Origin: Desulfosporosinus metallidurans
Lineage (GTDB): Bacteria > Bacillota > Desulfitobacteriia > Desulfitobacteriales > Desulfitobacteriaceae
Length of the DNA stretch: 64,000 nt
NCBI RefSeq assembly: GCF_001936615.1
Contig: NZ_MLBF01000001.1
Location: 209,057-273,056 of the forward strand
Reading direction: 5' to 3'
How positions within the stretch are numbered: the first letter of the stretch is position 1; every line of letters begins with the position of its first letter. The notes beneath the pieces are model-generated. The model did not search any database. It was not told where the DNA came from and saw nothing but the letters and a program-made list of their open reading frames with translations. The translations under genes were made by a program, and so were the position numbers. Positions 36,175-45,949 of this stretch are shown here, in pieces.

Positions 36175-37128
36175 GTGCTGGTTACGGGTAGTGTGCCGCT
36201 GGTTGGAAATTTCGTACGTGAGTCCTTGGATCTTCACTTGTTTTTTGCCCGGATTATGAGAGAACACGCCATTTTTATGCAAGCTGGTTTTTACCCAAAA
36301 GATGTTACTTATGTTCAGCAAGCGGAACAATTTAAGTGTCAATATGATGAACTTCTTAAGGAAGCCATCATGCTGAGTGATTGTACGGCATCTGTGGATG
36401 TGCTGAACTCAAGGGAATTGGTAACAGACAAAACGCTTCGTGCAGAACAAAAGACTCAGGAGTTGACAGGGATCTTCATTGATATGGTATTAACGACGGA
36501 AGAATTGAAGTTGATACCGGATTTGGGGACGATTCCACCGGGTATCGAAACCCAAGTTAGTGGCTTAAATCAGAAAGCAATGGTTTTAACAACCTCCTTT
36601 GCAGAGTTCAAGGCTATGGTATTAGATCAAGTCACCCAGTGCTGTCTGGCTACCAATCTATTTCCTTCACAGCTTGAACATGTCTATAGAGAAGCCTTGT
36701 TTTATCTTAAAATTTTGAAACGACTGCAAAACAATCAATTTGTGGATGCTCGTGTGGACCTGCTTGAGCAAGAAGTATTTTGGGATGAAATTATGGGTGA
36801 ACATGCTGAGTTTGTTGCGCATTTCTTAGATCCGTCTGAAAAGAAACTTTGCCAAAAAGCGAGAGACTTAGCGCGACGCTTTGAGAAGTTGGAACAAAAG
36901 ATGAAGGGGGAAGGTATACCGGCTTCCGGCTTCGGACAACTAACCCAAAAGAATCTCAGTGCAACTTTAGCCGTTGCCGAATTTAAAGCTAGAGGAACAG
37001 AACTCATCCTGGACTGTCAGTTAAAGTCGTTGTTATCCCCCCTCTTAATCGATCATACACTGAGGGAAGCTAACTATTATTTAAGGATTTTACAAACGTG
37101 GAAACCTGGGTATCTCGGAAGGGGTTAA
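36175..37128 (+). CDS. DUF2935 family all-helical protein
   Basis: 317 residues in two similar helical halves (about 12-140 and 185-310), each with a FxxRIMREHAxF / WDEIMGEHAEFVAHFLD motif offering Glu/His pairs like those in ferritin-like metal sites. Such DUF2935 proteins occur in Firmicutes, with no established function known to me. GTG start at 36175; another GTG six codons later is possible. Monocistronic between two hairpins. Confidence 0.8.
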   Translation: MLVTGSVPLVGNFVRESLDLHLFFARIMREHAIFMQAGFYPKDVTYVQQAEQFKCQYDELLKEAIMLSDCTASVDVLNSRELVTDKTLRAEQKTQELTGIFIDMVLTTEELKLIPDLGTIPPGIETQVSGLNQKAMVLTTSFAEFKAMVLDQVTQCCLATNLFPSQLEHVYREALFYLKILKRLQNNQFVDARVDLLEQEVFWDEIMGEHAEFVAHFLDPSEKKLCQKARDLARRFEKLEQKMKGEGIPASGFGQLTQKNLSATLAVAEFKARGTELILDCQLKSLLSPLLIDHTLREANYYLRILQTWKPGYLGRG

Positions 37129-37168
37129 AAACACATTCCTTTCTTCGTTTGAGATTTATTAATTTAAC

Positions 37169-37217
37169 TTAGGGGCCGGTTCTGGGCTTACATGCAAGCC
37201 CAAGAACCGGCCCCTAA
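37169..37217. repeat. Long inverted repeat between the DUF2935 gene and gerA
   Basis: TTAGGGGCCGGTTCT (37169-37183) and AGAACCGGCCCCTAA (37203-37217) with an inner GGGCTT/AAGCCC stem, loop ACATGC and a single bulged A. No T-run follows, so it is not a standard terminator. It lies 28 bases before the gerA start. Confidence 0.7.
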
Positions 37218-37244
37218 CTTGCGCGGGGAGAAGGGGGTTTGGTT

Positions 37245-38903
37245 ATGCGGAGTAGAGAAGAGAACCACAGACTGGCGCATAATCGACTCGTTGTCGGACA
37301 AAATAAGCTAGATAAGGGGGGAGAAAACGTGCGCAGCTGGATGAAAATGATCAAAGAACTTACCATTCGCCCGAAGGTGAGGCAGATACGGAAGTCTCCC
37401 TCGTATTCTTTTGACGAGGAGCTGAATAAGCCTTTATCCGGACAGACAGTGAAGGAGATCTTATCAAAGAGTAGCGATGTCTTGTTCAGAGAGTTCTTCC
37501 TCCAAGGGAAAGAACGTATTCCCTGTATATTAGCTGCAGTGGATGGGCTAGTTGATAAAAATCTGCTGGACCATTTTATTTTAAAACCTCTCATGGTGGA
37601 TTTGGCAGGACATCAGGAATTAGCTCAAGTGACATTATCAAATGTTGTGGATAAAACACTCCAGAGTCTACTCCCCGGCCTAGAGATTAAGAAAATATCC
37701 AAAATGGGAGAAGCGGTTGATGCCATCTTATCTGGCGATTCAGTAATTTTCTTCGGCGACTTGACGGATGCTATCGTCATCGGTGCCAGGGGATGGGCTA
37801 ATCGCGGCGTTGCTGAACCGATCACGGAGTCGATCGTCAAAGGGCCACGTGAGGGATTTTCGGAAACGCTTCGAATTAATACCTCACTTTTGCGGCGCAA
37901 GATAAAACATCCCTCCTTGCGGATAATCTCTTTAAAACTTGGAGATTTAACGAATACCGATCTAGTAGTTACCTATATTGAGAAAATAGCAAGTCCAGAT
38001 ATCGTCTCGGAAGTCCTGAGGAGGATAGGCACCATTAAGATGGATGCCATGCTAGGGAATGGATATATCGAGGAAATGATTGAGGATAATCCCTATTCGC
38101 CCTTTCCTCAAATCTCCTTTACGGAGCGTCCAGATGTCCTGGCGGGAAAGCTTCTAGAAGGGAAAGTGGGCATTATTGTCGACGGAACCCCCATAGTACT
38201 TATGGTACCAGTAGTATTGACGCAGTTTTTAAATGTGAATGAAGACTATTACCAACGGGCTATGGTTGCAATCCTTTCTCGCTTTGTCCGGTATTTAGGA
38301 GCATTTGTATCCATCTTGGCTCCTAGCATCTATATAGCAGTAACGACGTTTCATCAGGAAATTATACCGACAGATCTTCTGATGAGCATATCGGCAGGCC
38401 GGCAGGGAGTGCCCTTTCCAGCCCTTCTAGAGGCCTTAACTATGACGGTTGTTTTAGAAATATTGCAGGAAGCGGGGCTCCGCTTACCAAAACCTATTGG
38501 GTCGACGATTGGAATTGTAGGGGCACTTGTCATCGGCGATGCAGCGGTGAAGGCTAGCCTGGTCAGCCCACTGATGGTCATAATCATTGGATTGACAGCT
38601 GTAGCGAGTTATGCAATTCCAACTTTCGATTTGAGTTTAGCGGTTCGGCTCATTCGATTCCCACTTATGATTTTGGCGGGTATCCTTGGTTTCTTTGGGG
38701 TCTCTGTAGGTCTATATGTGATCACAATTCACCTGCTAAGCCTTCGTTCTTTCGGAGTGCCTTACCTAAGTCCGATTGCCCCTTTGCGGATACGGGCTTT
38801 ATTACAAGATACGTTTGTTCGGGCACCCTGGTGGGCGTTAAAACGTCGTCCTCAACTTTTAGACGTTGAGGAACCCCGATCAGGAGGGAAAGGGAAAGGG
38901 TAA
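37245..38903 (+). CDS. gerA: Spore germination protein, GerA family (germinant receptor A subunit)
   Basis: A-subunit of a germinant receptor in the spore inner membrane. 552 residues from the ATG at 37245 behind GGGGG; a TTG two codons earlier is possible. The long hydrophilic N-terminal half ends near IEDNPYSPFPQ, followed by DGTPIVLMVP and about five membrane segments (residues 300-510). LRLPKPIG is a conserved family element. First gene of gerA-gerB-gerC. Expression in the forespore (sigma-G) is expected, but no clear promoter was seen. The gene symbol is generic for the family. Confidence 0.92.
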   Translation: MRSREENHRLAHNRLVVGQNKLDKGGENVRSWMKMIKELTIRPKVRQIRKSPSYSFDEELNKPLSGQTVKEILSKSSDVLFREFFLQGKERIPCILAAVDGLVDKNLLDHFILKPLMVDLAGHQELAQVTLSNVVDKTLQSLLPGLEIKKISKMGEAVDAILSGDSVIFFGDLTDAIVIGARGWANRGVAEPITESIVKGPREGFSETLRINTSLLRRKIKHPSLRIISLKLGDLTNTDLVVTYIEKIASPDIVSEVLRRIGTIKMDAMLGNGYIEEMIEDNPYSPFPQISFTERPDVLAGKLLEGKVGIIVDGTPIVLMVPVVLTQFLNVNEDYYQRAMVAILSRFVRYLGAFVSILAPSIYIAVTTFHQEIIPTDLLMSISAGRQGVPFPALLEALTMTVVLEILQEAGLRLPKPIGSTIGIVGALVIGDAAVKASLVSPLMVIIIGLTAVASYAIPTFDLSLAVRLIRFPLMILAGILGFFGVSVGLYVITIHLLSLRSFGVPYLSPIAPLRIRALLQDTFVRAPWWALKRRPQLLDVEEPRSGGKGKG

Positions 38904-38905
38904 CG

Positions 38906-39997
38906 ATGGAAAGAATATCTCCGCATCAATTCATGATATTAGGGGCAGCCGTACTTATGGGTACAACGTTTCTCCCTGTAGCATCGATAGTTACTGTAGC
39001 CAGTGGACGGGATGGCTGGATGACGGTCTTACCGGGATTTGCCGTTGGAATTCCTTACGGATTAATGGTGCTTTCCCTTCTATCCCAGTATCCTAGCAAA
39101 AATCTATTGCAGATTACAGAAATACTCCTTGGAAAATGGATGGGAAAAATCATAGGAGTCATTTATATTTTAATTACAGGTTATTTTGGCGGCTTGTTGC
39201 TAGGTCAAACTGGGGATATTTATGAGAGTTCAATTATGCCCTTAACCCCCATCTGGTTGTTCTACTTAGGTGGATTATTACTTGTTTTCTATTTGGTGAG
39301 TTTTGGGATCGAAGTATTTGCGCGTTTTTCCGAAGTCATCTTTCCAATAATCGTGATTGCGCTGGCTTTGAATATTGGCCTCTCCATACCGCGGATTGAA
39401 CAGGGGGAACTTTTGCCTATTTTAAGTGAGGGATTAATACCGCTTTTTTGGGGGGGACTCAAAGTAGCACCCTTTGCAATGGAATATATTCTTTTTTTAG
39501 CGGGAATCCTTACGTTTCTACCTACCGGTGTGAAAGAGCTTGGACAATTAAAGACAGGGGTTTGGCGAGCAGTTTTCTTGGTAGGAACTTTAGACATGTT
39601 GGTCGTCTTAATACAAATTCTTGTTTTTGGACCGATAGAAACTACCCGTTTGGTATATGGGTTACTTGTATTAGGCAAGATGGTGGAAGTAAGCCGAACA
39701 GTTGCTGGAGTGGAATCCTTATTTTTAGGGGTTTGGCTTGGGGCCCTGGTGATAAAGATCAGTGCTTTCTTTTTCACGGCGACCTGGGGCTTAGAAACCG
39801 TTTTTTACTTGAAAGGGTTAAAATGGAGACTTGCTACGGGTGTCGTATTTTTGGGGATCGCCTTTGGTTTTATAAGAGGCCCTAATTTGATTAGGGAAAT
39901 TTCGCTCGTTGACGATTATTTGATTTTACCTTTCGCGTCCGTTTGGATCCTTACCCTTTGGGGAGTCTCGCGTTGGAAGAAGGGAGCAGGTGTTTAA
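38906..39997 (+). CDS. gerB: Spore germination permease-like protein, GerB (YndE/GerKB) family
   Basis: B-subunit of the germinant receptor, related to amino acid permeases. 363 residues with about ten membrane segments. N-terminal ISPHQFMILGAAVLMGTTFLPV is typical. It starts 2 bases after the gerA stop, and its stop overlaps the gerC start. The bound germinant cannot be read from sequence. Confidence 0.92.
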   Translation: MERISPHQFMILGAAVLMGTTFLPVASIVTVASGRDGWMTVLPGFAVGIPYGLMVLSLLSQYPSKNLLQITEILLGKWMGKIIGVIYILITGYFGGLLLGQTGDIYESSIMPLTPIWLFYLGGLLLVFYLVSFGIEVFARFSEVIFPIIVIALALNIGLSIPRIEQGELLPILSEGLIPLFWGGLKVAPFAMEYILFLAGILTFLPTGVKELGQLKTGVWRAVFLVGTLDMLVVLIQILVFGPIETTRLVYGLLVLGKMVEVSRTVAGVESLFLGVWLGALVIKISAFFFTATWGLETVFYLKGLKWRLATGVVFLGIAFGFIRGPNLIREISLVDDYLILPFASVWILTLWGVSRWKKGAGV

Positions 39998-41223
39998 TGA
40001 GAAGTAATGGGGGAAAAGAACGCAAAATAGGACTTGTATTAATCTTGATTGCCTGCCTTTTGTTTTTAACTGGATGCTGGGGAAAGCGGGAAGTGGAGGA
40101 ATTGGCGCCTCTAATCGGGATAGGATTTGATCCCGGGCAGAAACCAGGGACTTATATCATTACACAACAATTAGCAAAACCTAAACAAGCTGGGGCAACT
40201 GCTGCAGACGTTGAAGATCGGACCTTTAGTATAGAGGCATCGAGCGCCCGGGAAGCGTATGAGAAGGTTTATAAGATCTCAAGTCGCATGCCTTTTATGG
40301 GTTCCCTGAAGGTGGTCGTTATTGGTGAGGATGCGGCGAAAGCCGGTTTTAAAGATATCTTGGATTTTGTCCAACGTTTTTCTGAATTTCGCCGGTCGAT
40401 GTACATAGTTATAGCTAAAGGAAAAGCTCAAAATTTATTAGATTTGAAATTACGAAATGGGCAATTACCAGCTATGAGTATTAAAAATCATATTGAGCAA
40501 GGGGAAAATTTATCGACATTCCCGACGGTTCGTTTAGGGCATTATCTTACCGTTTTAGGTACAAAATGTACGGCGCCAATTATCCCTGTGGTAGAGAATA
40601 TAAAGTCGGGAGACGGAGGCATAAAATACAAAGACGGAAAGGAGGGTGAAGAGATACAGATACAAGGTGCGGGTGTTTTACGAGGGGATCACCTTGTTGA
40701 TCTTCTCACGGACGAAGAAACCAAAGGGTATATGTGGCTAGATAACGATGTTATACATCGCTTAATCAACACGGTGGGCATCGGAGAAAGTAAGGTTAAC
40801 TTTGGTGGGCAAGTCCTTAATTCTACGACTAAGTACAAAGTGCCCGATAAAGATGGAACAATAGAGCTGCGATACCAGATCAAAACAGATATTACGGTTG
40901 ATGAAGTCATGGGATTAAAGAAACAGCTTTCTGAGACGGAGTGGGTGGATCTTATGAAAGAGGCAGAAAAGAGCTTTGCTAAGGAGATTGAGAAAGAATG
41001 TGAGCTTTCTATCAAGAAAGAAAGAGAGCTGGGTCTTGATTTTTTGGGAATTGGACGGCACATCGAACAGAAAAATTCGGCGTATTGGAAGACGGTAAAG
41101 GATCATTGGGAGGAGAAGATTGCGGACTTCCCGGTTTCAGTCAATGTAGAAGTCACGATTCATCATTCGGGAATGTCAAGCAACAGCGTAACGACTAATT
41201 CAACGGGAGAGGGGGAAGAATAG
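39997..41223 (+). CDS. gerC: Ger(x)C-type germinant receptor lipoprotein
   Basis: C-subunit of the receptor. 408 residues from the ATG overlapping the gerB stop (TAATG). An N-terminal lipoprotein signal ends in the lipobox LTGC (Cys about residue 28), then GKREVEELAPLIGIGFD as in GerAC proteins. Charged C-terminal half, with Lys/Glu-rich helices near 320-370. The open frame extends 18 codons upstream within gerB and is ignored. Confidence 0.92.
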   Translation: MRSNGGKERKIGLVLILIACLLFLTGCWGKREVEELAPLIGIGFDPGQKPGTYIITQQLAKPKQAGATAADVEDRTFSIEASSAREAYEKVYKISSRMPFMGSLKVVVIGEDAAKAGFKDILDFVQRFSEFRRSMYIVIAKGKAQNLLDLKLRNGQLPAMSIKNHIEQGENLSTFPTVRLGHYLTVLGTKCTAPIIPVVENIKSGDGGIKYKDGKEGEEIQIQGAGVLRGDHLVDLLTDEETKGYMWLDNDVIHRLINTVGIGESKVNFGGQVLNSTTKYKVPDKDGTIELRYQIKTDITVDEVMGLKKQLSETEWVDLMKEAEKSFAKEIEKECELSIKKERELGLDFLGIGRHIEQKNSAYWKTVKDHWEEKIADFPVSVNVEVTIHHSGMSSNSVTTNSTGEGEE

Positions 41224-41251
41224 AGGAAGAAGTAAATAGGGGGAATATAAG

Positions 41252-41482
41252 ATGATTATTCATGAAGAAAAAATAGAAGGGCAGGAAACCCTCGTGAACG
41301 AGGGAAAAGTTCTCCCAGTGTGTTATCGTTGCGCTCAGGTACCGAAAAATGGGCTATATGATGGTTTCCGAGTTGAGGGAATGTTTTTCTGTTCGGATTG
41401 TCAGCAAGAACTATTTACAGCTGAGCAAGGTTCGCCAGAATATCAAGAATTTCTATTTTTAATCAAGGGGCTTCTTTTTTAA
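41252..41482 (+). CDS. Gin/CsfB-type anti-sigma-G factor
   Basis: 76 residues with CYRCAQ and CSDCQ Cys pairs (about residues 25-28 and 49-52) forming a probable zinc site, plus GLYDGFRVEGMFFC typical of the family. In Bacillus, Gin (CsfB) binds sigma-G and prevents its premature activity, and the gene lies downstream of bofA. Here it follows the gerABC operon and precedes the yaaO-like decarboxylase, matching the Bacillus neighbourhood after later insertions. Confidence 0.8.
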   Translation: MIIHEEKIEGQETLVNEGKVLPVCYRCAQVPKNGLYDGFRVEGMFFCSDCQQELFTAEQGSPEYQEFLFLIKGLLF

Positions 41483-41504
41483 ACGTATCAGATTCGCATG
41501 ACAC

Positions 41505-41535
41505 ATCACGGTTAATTGCGACTGTGATTTCCCAA
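41505..41535 (+). terminator. Hairpin after gin
   Basis: ATCACGGT and ACTGTGAT pair (one G-T) around an 8-base loop, followed by TTTCCC: a weak terminator candidate. Confidence 0.4.
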
Positions 41536-41630
41536 TATGGATGAAAAATTCCCTAACTTATGTTAAAATGTAAGGAATACCATGTGTCAGGTTTGTGTTC
41601 TGTTTACTTAGGTTGAATGGAGGGTCATCG

Positions 41631-43055
41631 GTGGGTGATCTTGGAGAGGGATTGATCCGTTATCAGAAACAGGGATTTTGCTCTTTCCATACTCCTGGCC
41701 ATAAAGGTCGACAGGAGTTTTTTAATGGTTTAGACCTTCTGGATTCCGACTTAACTGAGCTTCCAGGGCTTGATATGCTTCATGCACCAAGTGGGATAAT
41801 TGCTAAAGCGCAAAAACGATCGGCTGAGGTTTTTGGAGCGGAGGAAACGTATTTCCTGATTAATGGGGGAACCGTTGGAAATCAAGCGATGTTTCTTGCT
41901 TTGGAAGATACAGCAGATAAACGGGTGGTTGTGGAGAGAAGCTCCCATCGTTCCGTCATGTCGGCCTTGGTGTTAAGTGGCCTGAAACCAGACTACCTTA
42001 TGCCGACAGTTCATCCGGAGTTTAATCTTCCCTTAGGATTAGATGTGGAACAACAATGCATTTTATGGTCAGAGATGTCTGCCTGTCATGTCACGTATCC
42101 CAGTTATTACGGGACAGGCTTTGAATTAAATCGTTTATTGGATGAGAGAAAACGTTTGGGATTAAAGACGCCGATTCTTGTCGATCAAGCCCACGGCTCA
42201 CATTATCTTGGATCCCTCTTTCCGCCGAGTGCTTTGAAGCTCGGAGCTGACCTTGTCTTACATAGTTCCCACAAGACGTTAAGTGCCTTGACCCAGTCCG
42301 CAATGCTCCATGTCCAAGGGGAAAGAGTCTCTCGCACTCGTTTGAGGCAGGGCTTGGAACTTTTGCAATCATCGAGTCCGAGCTATTTGTTTCTAGCTTC
42401 GTTAGAAAGAGCTGGAGAATTCGCTTTGGATTTTGGACGGTGGGAGTGTCTTCAGGAAGAAATCGCAAATCTCCATCGAAAAGTGGGCGAAGACTTTCGT
42501 ATTCTTTCTCCCAAAGATATTGGAACTTACGGCATTCATACCGTGGATTGGTCCAAAGTCCTGATCAATACATTGCCGTTAGGTGTTTCTGCACCTCAGT
42601 GTGTGAACTATCTCAGAGAGGAGTTCCGCATTGAACCGGAGTTATGGGACGAGGAAAACATTTTATTTATGTTAGGAATTGGGAACACAGCGGAGGACGT
42701 GCGAAGGCTTACGAAGGGGTTAGAGGGTTTAACGCATTTTGCACACTCGGTTGGCCGTACCGAATTAAAAAAGAAAAGGGGAAATGCGAGGAATCGAATC
42801 CCTCCTTTACCTCAACTCGTTCTATCTCCAAGGGAGGCTTTCTTTGCGCCTAAACGTCAAATCCCTCTAAAAGAGAGTTTAGGTCATATTGTTGGGGAAA
42901 CGATCTCTCCCTATCCGCCGGGAATCCCAGTCGTTGTCATGGGAGAAGTAATGACTCATGAGATTCTGGATGCGCTACTCGCGTCTGGAGAGGGGCGATG
43001 GCAAGGGTGGGACGGTTTCGAAAGTCAAAGAATCTGGGTGGTCGAGGAGGGGTAA
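41631..43055 (+). CDS. Orn/Lys/Arg decarboxylase family PLP protein (YaaO-like)
   Basis: 474 residues from a GTG at 41631 with TGGAGGG upstream. Fold type I PLP decarboxylase: FHTPGHKG near the start (about residue 20), LINGGTVGNQA, VDQAHGSHY and the PLP lysine in HSSHKTLSALTQSAMLH (about 222). A C-terminal domain ends in ISPYPPGIPVVVMGE, typical of the family. It matches yaaO of Bacillus by position. The substrate (arginine, lysine or ornithine) is not decidable. The gene next to it is holB; tmk and yaaQ-yaaR, found here in Bacillus, are absent. Confidence 0.9.
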   Translation: MGDLGEGLIRYQKQGFCSFHTPGHKGRQEFFNGLDLLDSDLTELPGLDMLHAPSGIIAKAQKRSAEVFGAEETYFLINGGTVGNQAMFLALEDTADKRVVVERSSHRSVMSALVLSGLKPDYLMPTVHPEFNLPLGLDVEQQCILWSEMSACHVTYPSYYGTGFELNRLLDERKRLGLKTPILVDQAHGSHYLGSLFPPSALKLGADLVLHSSHKTLSALTQSAMLHVQGERVSRTRLRQGLELLQSSSPSYLFLASLERAGEFALDFGRWECLQEEIANLHRKVGEDFRILSPKDIGTYGIHTVDWSKVLINTLPLGVSAPQCVNYLREEFRIEPELWDEENILFMLGIGNTAEDVRRLTKGLEGLTHFAHSVGRTELKKKRGNARNRIPPLPQLVLSPREAFFAPKRQIPLKESLGHIVGETISPYPPGIPVVVMGEVMTHEILDALLASGEGRWQGWDGFESQRIWVVEEG

Positions 43056-43057
43056 GG

Positions 43058-43939
43058 GTGAAGATCATGAATCTACAGTTAGCACTTTTGGAGAAGGCGG
43101 CACGTGAAGAACGCTTAGCACATCTCTTATTGTTTTATGGAGAAAGTGCTTTGCATCAACGGGAAGTGGCTCTCAGGTTAGCACAGATTTTAAACTGTAG
43201 CCATCCTACGCCAGAGGGACCGTGTCAAGCATGTCCATCTTGCCATAAGATTCTTAGTGGAAACCATCCGGATGTTCTGTGGTTGAAACCGCCTAAAACG
43301 AGCCTCGGGATCGAGCAGGTTCTTACCTGGCAGGAAAAGGTCTACCTTAAGCATTACGAGGGAAAGTATAAAGTATCTGTTATCGAGCACGCGGAGTCCT
43401 TAACATTACCCGCAGCAAATGCTCTCTTAAAGGTTATTGAAGAGCCTCCGGAGCGGACGGTTATTATCTTGAGTGCGGAAAATGCCGAAGGAATTCTACC
43501 GACAATCCTCAGCCGTGCCCAGGTTGTCTATTTCCCCAATTATTCTGAAGAGGTCTGGTTAGAGGGAGAGGAAGACCAGCTGGAAGCTGTTCAAGCCTTA
43601 GAGTTAAGTGGAAAAAACCAAAATTTGGCGACAGCTATTTTGGAACACGGTGTTTCGTCACTACAAAAGTGGGTAGCAACCTTTCGAACTGTAGTGGAAG
43701 AAAGAGATTTTCTTAAACTCTTTCTTCTTTTCCCGATTGACAAGCAGCACGCCAGTCTTTATTTGCAGGTCATGGCGGTTCAGACCCAAGAAGGAATTCA
43801 AAAAGGTATCATTCATCCTTTTGAGCTTTTGGCCATCGGAAAAGCACTTGATGTCTTACGACAACAAGTTAATCCGAGACTAGTAATTGAAGTTCTAGCT
43901 TTAGAATTATTCCAACAAGGAGGGGCTCTCTGTGATTGA
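43058..43939 (+). CDS. holB: DNA polymerase III delta' subunit
   Basis: Clamp-loader subunit. 293 residues from a GTG at 43058 with GGAGGGG upstream; an ATG at 43067 is an alternative. The frame is open further upstream inside the decarboxylase gene. AAA+ fold without a working Walker A (FYGESALHQREVALRLA), zinc cluster CSHPTPEGPCQACPSC (about residues 43-58), IEEPPERT and SRAQVVYFPNYS. Overlaps ricT by 8 bases. Confidence 0.93.
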   Translation: MKIMNLQLALLEKAAREERLAHLLLFYGESALHQREVALRLAQILNCSHPTPEGPCQACPSCHKILSGNHPDVLWLKPPKTSLGIEQVLTWQEKVYLKHYEGKYKVSVIEHAESLTLPAANALLKVIEEPPERTVIILSAENAEGILPTILSRAQVVYFPNYSEEVWLEGEEDQLEAVQALELSGKNQNLATAILEHGVSSLQKWVATFRTVVEERDFLKLFLLFPIDKQHASLYLQVMAVQTQEGIQKGIIHPFELLAIGKALDVLRQQVNPRLVIEVLALELFQQGGALCD

Positions 43940-44747
43940 GGTTGTGGGCGTTCGCTTTAAACACGCTGGGAAAATATATTATTTCTCTCCGGGAGACCTT
44001 AAGCTTGCTGCATCTGATAAGGTGATTGTGGAAACAGCAAGGGGTATTGAATTTGGGGAATTGGTCATCCCCCCTCGTCAAGTTGCTGACGAGGAAGTGG
44101 TTCTGCCTTTGAAGCAAGTTATGCGTAAGGCGACGGCCTCGGATGAACAGTTCGTCGAACAAAATAGAACCAAAGAAAAAGATGCTTTCCAGATCTGCTT
44201 GAAGAAAATAGCAGAACATCAGTTACCCATGAAATTGGTCGATGTTGAGTATACGTTTGACGGGAATAAGATTATCTTTTCCTTTACGGCAGAGGGGCGA
44301 GTGGACTTCAGGGAATTGGTGAAGGACTTAGCGGCAATCTTTCGGACGCGCATAGAGCTACGCCAAATTGGGGTGCGAGATGAAGCCAAAATGCTCGGTG
44401 GAGTTGGTTCTTGTGGGCGGATTCTCTGCTGTACTTCCTTTTTAGGGGATTTTGAACCCGTCTCGATTCGAATGGCTAAAGATCAAAAGCTCTCTCTTAA
44501 TCCAACTAAAATTTCAGGAATTTGTGGTCGGCTTATGTGCTGTCTTAAGTATGAAAATGGCTGCTATAAATCCGAAGAAAAAGAGCATTGTCCACGTAAC
44601 AACCCTCAAGCTGGGGAAAAGATGGTTGAAGACATAGATGAACAGACTATCCGGGTAGAGAGCACTTTCTCTCCTAAACCTGATGGGAGAGTGCAACAAC
44701 GCAACCGGAAAGGGGAAAGGCCTAAGGGAAAGAGTGATCGAGTATGA
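43932..44747 (+). CDS. ricT: PSP1-domain protein RicT (YaaT)
   Basis: 271 residues from a GTG at 43932. In Bacillus RicT forms the RicAFT complex, which modulates RNase Y-dependent mRNA maturation and sporulation phosphorelay. PSP1 domain with the Cys signature [12 protein letters not shown] and [12 protein letters not shown] (about residues 155-210), which can hold an Fe-S cluster. A basic tail rich in Arg/Lys. Overlaps holB and yabA, indicating tight translational coupling. Confidence 0.94.
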   Translation: MIEVVGVRFKHAGKIYYFSPGDLKLAASDKVIVETARGIEFGELVIPPRQVADEEVVLPLKQVMRKATASDEQFVEQNRTKEKDAFQICLKKIAEHQLPMKLVDVEYTFDGNKIIFSFTAEGRVDFRELVKDLAAIFRTRIELRQIGVRDEAKMLGGVGSCGRILCCTSFLGDFEPVSIRMAKDQKLSLNPTKISGICGRLMCCLKYENGCYKSEEKEHCPRNNPQAGEKMVEDIDEQTIRVESTFSPKPDGRVQQRNRKGERPKGKSDRV

Positions 44748-45049
44748 GCCAGTTGACTCAGGCTCTTACCGAAGTGGAAGAAAAATTACGGTCCCTTCTT
44801 GAAGAGGTTAACCGTTTGAAGCCTTATGTACAAGCTTTGGAGGAAGAGAATATAAAGTTGAAACGGGAAATGGCCCTTCCAGAAAAAGAAACGGAACGTG
44901 TTATTGCTAATGCTGAACACATTCAAGGAGTCGCGCATGATAATCTTGTGCGACTGTATCAAGAAGGTTTCCACGTTTGCCACCTTCATTTTGGGCAACC
45001 ATTGGAAGGGGATTGCCTGTTTTGTATGGGCTTTTTGAGGAAGGATTGA
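44744..45049 (+). CDS. yabA: Replication initiation control protein YabA
   Basis: 101 residues. N-terminal leucine-zipper coiled coil (about 5-60) for tetramerisation, then the C-terminal zinc-binding module with HVCHLHFG and CLFCMGFL. YabA binds DnaA and DnaN to restrain initiation, fitting this origin-proximal location. ATG overlaps the ricT stop. Confidence 0.93.
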   Translation: MSQLTQALTEVEEKLRSLLEEVNRLKPYVQALEEENIKLKREMALPEKETERVIANAEHIQGVAHDNLVRLYQEGFHVCHLHFGQPLEGDCLFCMGFLRKD

Positions 45050-45091
45050 TAACAAATTTGGGGGATTTGTGGATAACGAGGAGCCGAAAGC

Positions 45092-45949
45092 ATGTTGACT
45101 AAAGGTACGTTATATGTATGTGCGACGCCGATTGGAAATTTAGGAGATATCACGTTACGGGTTTTGGATACTCTGCGGGAAGCAGATTTGATTGCGGCAG
45201 AGGATACTCGCCATTCTCGCAAGCTTCTGCAACATTTTCAGATCAAGACTCCCCTGACCAGTTATCACGAACATAATGAGAAGAAGAAGTCGTTGGAACT
45301 GGCGGAGAAACTTAGAGACGGCCAGACGATTGCGCTTATTTCGGATGCGGGTTTACCGGGTATTTCCGATCCAGGATGTGAAGTCATTCGTCTTTGTCGG
45401 GAAGAGGGTATTCCAGTCGATGTTTTGCCTGGACCTAATGCAGCACTCACGGCCTTGGTTTTATCGGGAATGCCGACGGAGCATTTTGCTTTTCACGGAT
45501 TTTTGCCTTCGGGAACAGGGGAGAGAAAACGAAGCCTTGAACAGATGGTGAATCTACAGCAGACGCAAATCTTCTATGAAGCCCCTCATCGTCTGGTGGC
45601 GACCCTAAAAGGAATGTCAGAGTTCTTTGGGGAACGCGAGGCTGCTGTGGTGCGTGAGTTGACAAAATTGCATCAGCAGGTGCATAAGGGCACGGTCTTT
45701 GAGTTATTAGAAACCTTCGAAGAAACCGCACCCCGTGGGGAGTGTTGTATCGTTATCGCACCTTACGTCCCTGTTAAACCGGTTGGGGGCCCAGAAGAAT
45801 GGTGTCAAGAGGTTAAAGAAGGAATAAATCGAGGGTTAAATAAGAAAGATGCCATGAAAGAAGTGGCGAAGCGCTATGGGGTAAGAAAGACTGAGGTTTA
45901 CCAGGCGTTATTGGATGCGCCGGCCAAGGATGGCCAAGTGTCCCTGTAG
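45092..45949 (+). CDS. rsmI: 16S rRNA (cytidine-1402 2'-O)-methyltransferase RsmI
   Basis: SAM-dependent methyltransferase modifying C1402 in the ribosomal decoding centre. 285 residues. TPIGNLGDITLRVLDTL, AEDTRHSRKLL, SDAGLPGISDPG and YEAPHRL are family motifs. GAGGAG lies upstream. The last eight or nine codons (from GCCAAGGATGGCC) lie inside repeat R2 copy 2, so its C-terminus was probably remodelled by repeat insertion without loss of the catalytic domain. Confidence 0.94.
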   Translation: MLTKGTLYVCATPIGNLGDITLRVLDTLREADLIAAEDTRHSRKLLQHFQIKTPLTSYHEHNEKKKSLELAEKLRDGQTIALISDAGLPGISDPGCEVIRLCREEGIPVDVLPGPNAALTALVLSGMPTEHFAFHGFLPSGTGERKRSLEQMVNLQQTQIFYEAPHRLVATLKGMSEFFGEREAAVVRELTKLHQQVHKGTVFELLETFEETAPRGECCIVIAPYVPVKPVGGPEEWCQEVKEGINRGLNKKDAMKEVAKRYGVRKTEVYQALLDAPAKDGQVSL

